From Methanosarcinales archaeon (GTDB taxonomy: Archaea > Halobacteriota > Syntropharchaeia > Alkanophagales > Methanospirareceae), in NCBI GenBank assembly GCA_025464425.1, contig JAODGV010000043.1, forward strand, positions 1 to 12,720: a stretch of 12,720 nt of DNA, given 5' to 3'. The position numbers and the translations under genes were made by a program. This document shows positions 1 to 6,818 of this stretch, piece after piece. Below the pieces are notes generated by a model, which ran no database searches, was not told the origin of the DNA, and worked only from the letters and a program-made list of their open reading frames with translations. Each line of letters starts with the position of its first letter. The stretch's first letter is position 1.

Positions 1-74
1 GGGCTCGTAGCTCAGAAAGGTAGAGCAGCGGGCTTTTAACCCGTCGGTCGCGGGTTCAAATCCCGTCGAGCCCG
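1..74 (+). tRNA. tRNA-Lys, anticodon UUU
   Basis: The sequence folds into a complete cloverleaf. The 7-bp acceptor stem pairs 1-7 with 67-73, the D stem pairs 10-13 with 23-26, the anticodon stem pairs 28-32 with 40-44 (one G-U), and the T stem pairs 50-54 with 62-66 around loop TTCAAAT. The anticodon loop is CTTTTAA, giving anticodon UUU (35-37) for Lys codons AAA/AAG, with A at position 37 (base 38). The discriminator is G74 and CCA is not encoded. There is no intron. The gene begins at the first base of the window, so its promoter lies outside. It ends only 17 bases before rpoH, which suggests a shared transcript. Confidence 0.97.
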
Positions 75-91
75 TTATTTATAGAGAAGAG

Positions 92-331
92 ATGAAGAAG
101 AAGGTTTCGATACTCGAACATGAATTGGTGCCCCTGCACGAGGTGATGACAGAGCAGGAAGTGAGAGAACTTTTGAATAGATATAAAATAAGTAAAGAAC
201 AGTTACCAAAGATAAAAGTCAGTGATCCGGTGATAAAGGAGATAAAAGCGAAGGAGGGGGATGTTGTGAAGATAACGAGGAACAGCAGAACGGCTGAGAA
301 GTTCTTAGCCTATCGGCTGGTAACGAAGTAA
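92..331 (+). CDS. rpoH: DNA-directed RNA polymerase subunit H (Rpo5)
   Basis: The 79-residue product is the archaeal counterpart of the C-terminal domain of eukaryotic RPB5, a small subunit of the RNA polymerase jaw that contacts downstream DNA. Family signatures visible are HELVPLHEVM near residues 10-19, LPKIKVSDPVIKEI around 38-51 and the tail GDVVKITRNSRTAEKFLAYRLV. The length is typical. The ATG at 92 is preceded by a purine-rich stretch (84-91) that is only a weak ribosome binding site. It is the first gene of the rpo operon and directly precedes rpoB'', the standard euryarchaeal order. No promoter fits between it and the tRNA, so it is probably transcribed from upstream of or through the tRNA. 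Confidence 0.97.
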   Translation: MKKKVSILEHELVPLHEVMTEQEVRELLNRYKISKEQLPKIKVSDPVIKEIKAKEGDVVKITRNSRTAEKFLAYRLVTK

Positions 332-345
332 AGGAGGAGATGGAT

Positions 346-1896
346 ATGCTGGACAGGAGTGTTCTTGCAAAATCATATTTCACACGGGAGAAGATAGCAC
401 AGCATCAGCTCGATTCCTTTAATTACTTCCTTGAGAAGGGCATGCAGAGTATAATAGACGAGCAGTCAGGCATAGAGACGACGATCGGTGGCGAGGACGA
501 GCGTGGCAAGTATAAGCTCTGCGTGAATTTTGGTAAAATAAAGGTTGGTAACCCGAAGGCGCGTGAGGCAGACGGTTCTTATGAGGAGATATACCCATCG
601 CAGGCGCGTTTACGTAACTTAAACTATGCTGCACCTCTGTATCTTGAGATGCAACTGATGAAACGGTACGAGAGCGGTGAGGAGATACCGGAGGGTGAAG
701 TGAACGAGGTGGAGATAGGCGAACTCCCTATAATGCTGAAATCCATCAAATGCAATCTCTATGGGCTCACAGACGATGAACTGGTAGAGGTTGGTGAGGA
801 TCCCCTCGACCCCGGTGGCTATTTCATAATAAACGGTTCCGAGCATGTGATAATAACGCTCGAAGACCTCGCACCAAACAGGATATTCGTGAATTTCGAG
901 GAGCGATATGGTAGCAAGACCGTAGTTTCCAAGGTATTCTCACTCAAGCATGGCTTCAGAGTGCCGATACGTGTGGAAATAAACAGGCGTGGGATACTTG
1001 AGGTCTCATTCCCCGCGGTACACAGGAAGATAAACTTCGTGACGCTCATGCGTGCTCTGGGTCTCGAGGGAGAGGAAGCGATAATAAAAGCCGTTTCGGG
1101 TGATCCACAGATAGTGAAGTACATGAAGGAGAACATAGAGGAGTGCGAAGTGAAGACACAGGAGGAGGCGATAGACCTGCTGGGTCGTAAAGTTGCTCCG
1201 ACACAGGCGCGAGAGTTCAGGGAGAGGCGTGTGAATTACATCATTGACCGATATTTCCTGCCTCATCTCGATGACAGAATAGCGAAAGCGCATTTCATAG
1301 GCAGGATGGCGGAGGCGTGCTATGAACTGTTGTTGGGACGGCGTGGCGAGGATGACAAGGATCATTACGCGAACAAACGATTGAAACTCGCGGGTGACCT
1401 CATGGAAGACCTGTTCAGGGTCTCATTCGCAAAACTGGTGAAGGATATGCGATACCAGCTTGAACGTGCGAATATGCGTAGCCGGGAATTGAAGCTCACA
1501 ACCGCCATTCGCTCTGATGTGCTGACCGAGCGATTACTGCATGCGCTGGCGACCGGTAACTGGGTCGGCGGCAGAGCCGGGGTATCACAGCTACTGGAAC
1601 GGAGCAATTACATAGCGACGATGAGCCATCTCAGGCGTATAATGTCGCCATTGTCGAGAGCGCAGCCGCATTTCGAGGCTCGTGATCTGCATCCAACGCA
1701 GTGGGGCAGGATCTGTCCTACCGAGACACCGGAAGGACCCAACTGCGGACTGGTCAAGAATTTCTCGCAGATGGTTGAGATAACCGTGGGTGTGGATCCC
1801 GGTACGTTTAAAGACACCCTGTATTCTCTGGGTATTATTCCACCAGCCCGGGCTATCGAGCTCGATGCCAGCTCTCAGGGCGCGTGTCTTTGTTAA
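346..1896 (+). CDS. rpoB2: DNA-directed RNA polymerase subunit B'' (N-terminal half of B, Rpo2N)
   Basis: The product is 516 residues and forms the N-terminal half of the second-largest RNA polymerase subunit (protrusion, lobe and fork regions). Visible family motifs are LDPGGYFIINGSEHVI around residue 160, RGEDDKDHYANKRLKLAGDL around 340-360, GNWVGGRAGVSQLLER near 405-420, and RICPTETPEGPNCGLVKN around 454-472. I place the start at ATG 346 rather than the in-frame ATG 340, because GGAGG at 333-337 lies 8 bases before 346 but only 2 before 340. The C-terminus ends in a short non-conserved tail (DASSQGACLC) read out of frame over the start of rpoB', with a 32-base overlap. The split of B is normal for many Euryarchaeota; the size of the overlap is notable. 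Confidence 0.96.
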   Translation: MLDRSVLAKSYFTREKIAQHQLDSFNYFLEKGMQSIIDEQSGIETTIGGEDERGKYKLCVNFGKIKVGNPKAREADGSYEEIYPSQARLRNLNYAAPLYLEMQLMKRYESGEEIPEGEVNEVEIGELPIMLKSIKCNLYGLTDDELVEVGEDPLDPGGYFIINGSEHVIITLEDLAPNRIFVNFEERYGSKTVVSKVFSLKHGFRVPIRVEINRRGILEVSFPAVHRKINFVTLMRALGLEGEEAIIKAVSGDPQIVKYMKENIEECEVKTQEEAIDLLGRKVAPTQAREFRERRVNYIIDRYFLPHLDDRIAKAHFIGRMAEACYELLLGRRGEDDKDHYANKRLKLAGDLMEDLFRVSFAKLVKDMRYQLERANMRSRELKLTTAIRSDVLTERLLHALATGNWVGGRAGVSQLLERSNYIATMSHLRRIMSPLSRAQPHFEARDLHPTQWGRICPTETPEGPNCGLVKNFSQMVEITVGVDPGTFKDTLYSLGIIPPARAIELDASSQGACLC

Positions 1897-3685
1897 TGGC
1901 GATCTCATCGGCTTTACCACCGATCCCGAGCGGTTTGTGAACGATGTTCGGCGGCTGAGAAGGCACGGTGAGATCTCCACACAGGTGAATATCGCCTACT
2001 ATGGAGACAGGCGAGATATAATCATAAATTCAGATCGCGGTAGAGCACGGCGACCGTTGATAATCGTGGAGAATGGTAGACCTTTGCTGACGGAATCGCA
2101 TATCGAGAAGCTGCGTAACGGCGAGCTCAAGTTTGATGATCTGGTGAAAGAAGGGTTGATCGAGTACCTTGATGCAGAAGAGGAGGAGAATGCACTGATC
2201 GCGATAAACGAGGAGGATTTGAGAAGTGGCGAGTACACACATCTGGAGCTGGATCCATCAATGATTCTGGGTATTGTAGCCGGGCTGATACCCTATCCAG
2301 ACCATAATTCGTCACCCCGTAACACCATGGGATGTGCCATGTTGAAACAATCTCTCGGCATTCCAGCCGCAAATTTCAAGCTCTGGGCTACTACAAGGAC
2401 GCACATACTCCATTACCCGCAGAAACCGATAGTGAAAACGCGGACTGCCGATCTTATCCTCCATGATAAGCGACCTGCGGGTCAGAATTTCGTTGTCGCT
2501 GTACTCAGTTATGAAGGATACAATATGGAAGATGCCCTTATCCTGAATCGTGCTGCGATAGACCGGGGACTGGGCAGGAGTCATTTCTTCAGGACTTACG
2601 AGGGCGAGGAGCGAAGATACCCGGGAGGAGAAGAGGACCGATTCGAGATACCGGGTACTGAGATAGTGGGAGTAAGGAGTCCCGAAGCATACACTCAGCT
2701 TGATGAGGCGGGCATAATAAATACGGAAGTGGAGGTGGAGCCGAATGAGGTACTGATAGGTAAAACGAGCCCACCGAGGTTCTTAGAGGAGACCACAGAG
2801 CTGCTGAGCCCGTTAGAACGCAGAGATACTTCTGTCTGCACACGCTCAAATGAGCGCGGGATAGTGGATTCTGTGGTGCTCATGGAATCGAGCAGTAATC
2901 GCCGCCTGGCAAAGATAAGCGTCCGTGACCAGAAGATACCTGAGATTGGTGATAAATTCGCATCGCGACACGGGCAGAAGGGTGTCATCGGGTTGATCGC
3001 ATCACCCGAGGATATGCCATTCACCGAGGACGGGATAATCCCTGATATGATTATAAACCCACATGCTATACCTTCAAGGATGACCGTAGGGCACGTACTG
3101 GAGATGATAGGCGGTAAAGTTGGTGCAATGGAGGGAAGGTATGTGGATGGTACCGCGTTTGCTGGTGAGAGTGAGAGTGAATTGAGAGCAGCCCTTGAAC
3201 GTCTTGGCTTCTCACACACGGGCAGGGAGGTGATGCGGGATGGCAAGACCGGGGAGCGGATAAAAGCAGATGTCTTCATCGGGCTCGTGTACTATCAGAA
3301 ACTGTACCATCTGGTATCCGCGAAGATGCATGCGAGGGCGCGTGGTCCGGTTCAAATATTGACAAGGCAGCCGACCGAAGGTAAAACGAGGGGTGGCGGA
3401 CTCCGGTTCGGTGAGATGGAGCGGGATGTTCTTATTGGCTATGGCGCTGCGATAACGCTTAAGGACAGGTTGCTGGACGAATCGGACAGAGTGGTCGAGC
3501 TGGTGTGTGGTAACTGTGGAATGATAGCCAGCCATGATCTGAAGACGGGTGCAGCATATTGCCCCAATTGTGGCTCAGATACGGATATATACCCGGTTGA
3601 GATGAGTTACGCATTCAAATTATTACTTGATGAGATGAAGGCTATGTGTATCGCACCGAGATTGATACTGGAGGAAGCGATTTGA
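1865..3685 (+). CDS. rpoB1: DNA-directed RNA polymerase subunit B' (C-terminal half of B, Rpo2C)
   Basis: The product is 606 residues and forms the C-terminal half of the second-largest subunit, including part of the active centre and the wall, hybrid-binding and anchor regions. Motifs include NSDRGRARRPLIIVENG near the N-terminus, RPAGQNFVVAVLSYEGYNME, FASRHGQKGVIGLI with the two conserved lysines K364 and K372 (equivalent to yeast Rpb2 K979/K987), RGGGLRFGEMERD, and a C-terminal zinc ribbon with C548, C551, C566 and C569. Homology starts at RVFVNG, right after ATG 1865. The same frame is open back to an ATG at 1790, but that part is an out-of-frame reading of rpoB'' and is not B-like. There is no good ribosome binding site before 1865, so translation may be coupled to rpoB''. 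One base separates its stop from the rpoA' start. Confidence 0.96.
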   Translation: MPALRARVFVNGDLIGFTTDPERFVNDVRRLRRHGEISTQVNIAYYGDRRDIIINSDRGRARRPLIIVENGRPLLTESHIEKLRNGELKFDDLVKEGLIEYLDAEEEENALIAINEEDLRSGEYTHLELDPSMILGIVAGLIPYPDHNSSPRNTMGCAMLKQSLGIPAANFKLWATTRTHILHYPQKPIVKTRTADLILHDKRPAGQNFVVAVLSYEGYNMEDALILNRAAIDRGLGRSHFFRTYEGEERRYPGGEEDRFEIPGTEIVGVRSPEAYTQLDEAGIINTEVEVEPNEVLIGKTSPPRFLEETTELLSPLERRDTSVCTRSNERGIVDSVVLMESSSNRRLAKISVRDQKIPEIGDKFASRHGQKGVIGLIASPEDMPFTEDGIIPDMIINPHAIPSRMTVGHVLEMIGGKVGAMEGRYVDGTAFAGESESELRAALERLGFSHTGREVMRDGKTGERIKADVFIGLVYYQKLYHLVSAKMHARARGPVQILTRQPTEGKTRGGGLRFGEMERDVLIGYGAAITLKDRLLDESDRVVELVCGNCGMIASHDLKTGAAYCPNCGSDTDIYPVEMSYAFKLLLDEMKAMCIAPRLILEEAI

Positions 3686-3686
3686 G

Positions 3687-6600
3687 ATGAGGACGAAGAG
3701 AATTAAGGCAATAAAATTTGGATTGCTATCACCGAAGGAGATAAGGAAGATGAGTGCTGCGAAGGTGATAACGGCGGACACTTACGGTGAGGATGGCTTT
3801 CCGATAGAGACAGGACTGGTGAATCAGCGGCTTGGTGTTATTGATCCTGGACTGAGGTGTAAGACCTGTGGTGGTCGTATGGGCGAATGTCCGGGGCATT
3901 TCGGGCATATTGAACTCGCCGCTCCTGTCATACATGTGGGATATGCGAAACTGATCCATAAGATACTGAGTGCTACGTGTCGCAGGTGTGGCAGGTTATT
4001 ACTGAGCGAGAGAGAGAAACAGGACTATCTGGCAAAGATAAAGGAGCATAAGGAGAAGCGGGCAGATATAAACGAGGTGGTGAAACAGGTCTTCAAGGAG
4101 GCGTCGAAGAACGAGGTGTGCATGTACTGCGGCGATTATTTCAGTATAGATAGCGAGGGTCTGGAGGAGGACCTGGATAAGAGCAGTGTGAGTAGCGAGT
4201 TGCGTGAAAGGATAGAGGACAGAGGCTTCTCTGTATCCAAGAATGCGGTACTCCATAGAGAGATAGACCCCGAACGGTTATTCTGCTGGGGTGACGTCCC
4301 GGGCAGGGATAGTAAACGACTGATTGCGTTTCTTATTCATGATTTTGAACTCACATGGGTGAAGAAAGCGGAGATCAGTAAGAAGGATGAGAATACAGTG
4401 GTGATCTCAGCGGGTGATAAATCCGTGGAGCTTTCGCTCAGTCCGAGAAGAGACCATGTGAAACTGAATTTAGGGGGCGGACGTAGTTACGAGTTACCGG
4501 TGAAGAAGGAGGGGACGGCACTATTCGTTTACTGCTACCGGTGGGTGATAACAGACACTGATAAGGTTTACATATTGAGGAGGGGCTGGGATAAGCTGCT
4601 TATATACTGTGGAGAGCGACAGAAGCGGATAAAATACGAGAAACCGACCACCTACAAGGAGATAGAAGAGGATGGGCGAGAGCGGAGATTGATGCCAACG
4701 GATGTGCGTGAGCGGCTTGAGCGGATACCGGATGAAGATGTTGAGGTCCTCGGAATGGATCCTGAGAATGCGAGACCCGAATGGATGGTTCTAACAGTCC
4801 TGCCAGTGCCTCCGGTTACCGCGCGACCTTCGATCACACTGGAGAGCGGGCAGCGGAGTGAGGATGACCTGACGCATAAGCTGGTGGATATAATCAGGAT
4901 AAACCAGCGATTTATGGAGAACAGGGATGCAGGTGCGCCACAACTGATAATAGAGGACCTCTGGGAGCTTCTTCAGTACCATGTCAGCACATACTTTGAT
5001 AATGAGATACAGGGTATACCACCAGCCAGGCACCGGAGTGGTAGACCTCTGAAGACGATGGCACAGCGGTTGAAAGGCAAGGAAGGGCGATTCAGGGGCT
5101 CACTATCCGGCAAACGTGTGAATTTCTCGGCTCGAACTGTTATATCGCCTGACCCGGACATAGATATAGATGAGGTGGGTGTGCCGGTGGATGTGGCGAA
5201 AGAGCTGACGATCACCGTTAATGTGACGGAGCGGAATTTAGAAGCGATGAGGGAGCTTGTGCGTAATGGCAAAAACCATCCGGGTGCGAACTACGTGATA
5301 AGACCGGACGGCAGGAGATTGAAATTGATGGAGAGCAATTACGAGACTCTCGCTTCGGAATTGGACATAGGATGGAAGGTGGAACGGCACCTGATTGACG
5401 GCGACATCGTTCTCTTCAACAGGCAGCCATCTCTGCACAGATTGAGTATAATGGCGCATTACGTAAGGGTGATGCCTGGCAGGACTTTCAGGTTGAATCC
5501 AGCAGTGTGTCCACCTTATAATGCCGATTATGATGGAGATGAGATGAACCTGCACGTCTTGCAGACGGAGGAGGCGCGTGCGGAGGCTAAGATTCTGATG
5601 GAGGTCCAGCGTAATATCATATCACCCAGATTCGGCAGACCGATAGTCGGTGGTATACACGATTACATCACGGGTCTGTTCATCCTCACATGGGGCGATA
5701 AGAGATTCAGCAAGGAAGAGGCACTGGACGTATTGATGAATATAGACTTCGATGACCTGGGTGAGCCAGCGGGAATTGCGGATGATGGGCAGCCTTACTG
5801 GACCGGGAAACAGATATTCAGCGTGATTTTGCCCGAGAAGTTGAATCTGGAGTTCCGTGGTAAGGTATGTGAGAAATGCATTAAGCGAGGACTGGTATGC
5901 AGGAAGGAAGATTGTCCACGTGAAGCGTACGTGCATATAGAGAATGGCAGGCTGATAAGTGGTGTGATAGATGAAATGGCGATTGGCTCCTTCAAAGGCA
6001 TGATAATAGACCGGATATATCGTAAACTTGGCGATAGTGCCGCTAAGGAGTTCATAGGCAAAGCTTCACGACTCGCAATCAATTATATATTCCGTGCCGG
6101 GTTCAGTTTCGGTATAAGTGATGAGGATATACCGGAAGAGGGTAAAGAGCAGATAAGGGACGAGGTAATAAAGGAAGCGGAGGAGAAGGTGAAGAGGTTG
6201 ATAATGGCATATGAAGCAGAGGAACTGGAGGCGTTACCGGGCAGGACGCTGGAGGAGACGCTGGAACTGCTGATAATGCAGGAACTCGGTCGTGCGAGGG
6301 ACGAAGCGGGTGAAATAGCGGGCAGATATCTCGGCATAGAGAACCCTGGCGTGCTCATGGCGAGATCGGGCGCTCGTGGCTCCATACTCAATTTAACGCA
6401 GATGGCAGCCTGTGTGGGTCAGCAATCAGTCAGAGGCGAGCGGATAATGAGGGGTTATCATGGCAGGACATTACCTCATTTCAAACCCGGTGATCGCAAT
6501 GCCGATGCTCGTGGCTTCGTTCGTTCTTCTTTCAAAGATGGGCTATCTCCAACTGAATACTTCTTCCATGCGATGGGCGGGCGAGAAGCACTGGTGGACA

Positions 6601-6818
6601 CTGCAGTACGGACTTCGCAGAGCGGTTATTTCCAGCGCAGACTGATAAATGCGCTCCAGGACCTCGAGGTGAAGTACGACGGTACCGTCCGTGAGACACG
6701 GGATACCGTTGTCCAGTTCACGTATGGTGAGGATGGTGTAGACCCTGCGAAGAGTGTGGGCGGCAAGAGCGTGGATATAGACGAGATTTTGCGAGAGGAG
6801 ATAGGTGTAAGTGCGTAG
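3687..6818 (+). CDS. rpoA1: DNA-directed RNA polymerase subunit A' (Rpo1N) with a 160-residue insertion
   Basis: This is the larger part of the largest RNA polymerase subunit. The first clamp zinc site is C58, C61, C68 and H71; the second is C98, C101, C145 and C148. The catalytic loop NADYDGDEMNLH begins at residue 612, with magnesium-binding D614, D616 and D618. Further on come GARGSILNLTQMAA, HFKP and the bridge helix SPTEYFFHAMGGREALVDTA. The C-terminus stops after INALQDLEVKYDGTVR..., the usual archaeal A'/A'' break. At 1043 residues it is about 140-160 longer than relatives I remember (roughly 880-905). The excess is accounted for by residues 149-308, which separate VCMYCG from YCGERQKRIKYEKP; these two parts are adjacent in ordinary A'. 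The frame is intact and both flanks are well conserved, so the gene appears functional. GGAGG at 3670-3674 precedes ATG 3687. Confidence 0.96.
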   Translation: MRTKRIKAIKFGLLSPKEIRKMSAAKVITADTYGEDGFPIETGLVNQRLGVIDPGLRCKTCGGRMGECPGHFGHIELAAPVIHVGYAKLIHKILSATCRRCGRLLLSEREKQDYLAKIKEHKEKRADINEVVKQVFKEASKNEVCMYCGDYFSIDSEGLEEDLDKSSVSSELRERIEDRGFSVSKNAVLHREIDPERLFCWGDVPGRDSKRLIAFLIHDFELTWVKKAEISKKDENTVVISAGDKSVELSLSPRRDHVKLNLGGGRSYELPVKKEGTALFVYCYRWVITDTDKVYILRRGWDKLLIYCGERQKRIKYEKPTTYKEIEEDGRERRLMPTDVRERLERIPDEDVEVLGMDPENARPEWMVLTVLPVPPVTARPSITLESGQRSEDDLTHKLVDIIRINQRFMENRDAGAPQLIIEDLWELLQYHVSTYFDNEIQGIPPARHRSGRPLKTMAQRLKGKEGRFRGSLSGKRVNFSARTVISPDPDIDIDEVGVPVDVAKELTITVNVTERNLEAMRELVRNGKNHPGANYVIRPDGRRLKLMESNYETLASELDIGWKVERHLIDGDIVLFNRQPSLHRLSIMAHYVRVMPGRTFRLNPAVCPPYNADYDGDEMNLHVLQTEEARAEAKILMEVQRNIISPRFGRPIVGGIHDYITGLFILTWGDKRFSKEEALDVLMNIDFDDLGEPAGIADDGQPYWTGKQIFSVILPEKLNLEFRGKVCEKCIKRGLVCRKEDCPREAYVHIENGRLISGVIDEMAIGSFKGMIIDRIYRKLGDSAAKEFIGKASRLAINYIFRAGFSFGISDEDIPEEGKEQIRDEVIKEAEEKVKRLIMAYEAEELEALPGRTLEETLELLIMQELGRARDEAGEIAGRYLGIENPGVLMARSGARGSILNLTQMAACVGQQSVRGERIMRGYHGRTLPHFKPGDRNADARGFVRSSFKDGLSPTEYFFHAMGGREALVDTAVRTSQSGYFQRRLINALQDLEVKYDGTVRETRDTVVQFTYGEDGVDPAKSVGGKSVDIDEILREEIGVSA
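4122..4135 (+). repeat. Left copy of direct repeat flanking the RpoA' insertion
   Basis: This is 14 bases, ATGTACTGCGGCGA, encoding MYCG plus part of D. It matches 4602-4615 (ATATACTGTGGAGA) at 11 of 14 positions, with an offset of exactly 480 bases. All three differences are at third codon positions. It may be a target-site duplication left by the insertion, or a coincidence of short coding similarity. Confidence 0.5.
4131..4610 (+). other. In-frame 160-codon insertion within the RpoA' clamp zinc region
   Basis: Residues 149-308 of RpoA' have no counterpart in ordinary archaeal A' subunits as I know them. In those, CPxCGxxQ runs directly into (K)IKxEKP. Here VCMYCG is followed by a charged, probably helical linker (about residues 149-197), then a compact segment (198-284) with WGDVPGRDSKRLIAFL, WVKKAEISKKDE and alternating beta-like strands, then a second short linker (285-307) before YCGERQ. 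The inserted length is exactly 480 bases. It has no stop codons and its codon use resembles that of the host gene. It is not an intein: it lacks the splicing blocks and has Tyr instead of Asn before C308. The boundaries are inferred from remembered family sequences, not an alignment. Confidence 0.8.
4602..4615 (+). repeat. Right copy of direct repeat flanking the RpoA' insertion
   Basis: This is the 14-base partner of 4122-4135, encoding IYCG plus part of E. It aligns with the normal CPxCGExQ position of A' but keeps only the second cysteine (C308). The left copy carries both cysteines (C145, C148). Confidence 0.5.

Noticed and set aside
1790..1864. Upstream ATG 1790 as the start of rpoB'
   Set aside because: The 25 residues this adds are an out-of-frame reading of conserved rpoB'' sequence and do not resemble any B' N-terminus.
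2695..3279. 194-codon open frame on the minus strand inside rpoB'
   Set aside because: It lies entirely opposite strongly conserved rpoB' coding sequence, and its Ser/Pro-rich composition is typical of antisense reading.
4131..4610. The insertion in rpoA' as an intein
   Set aside because: It is too short for most inteins, lacks the N-terminal splicing blocks and a C-terminal His-Asn, and the residue before C308 is Tyr.
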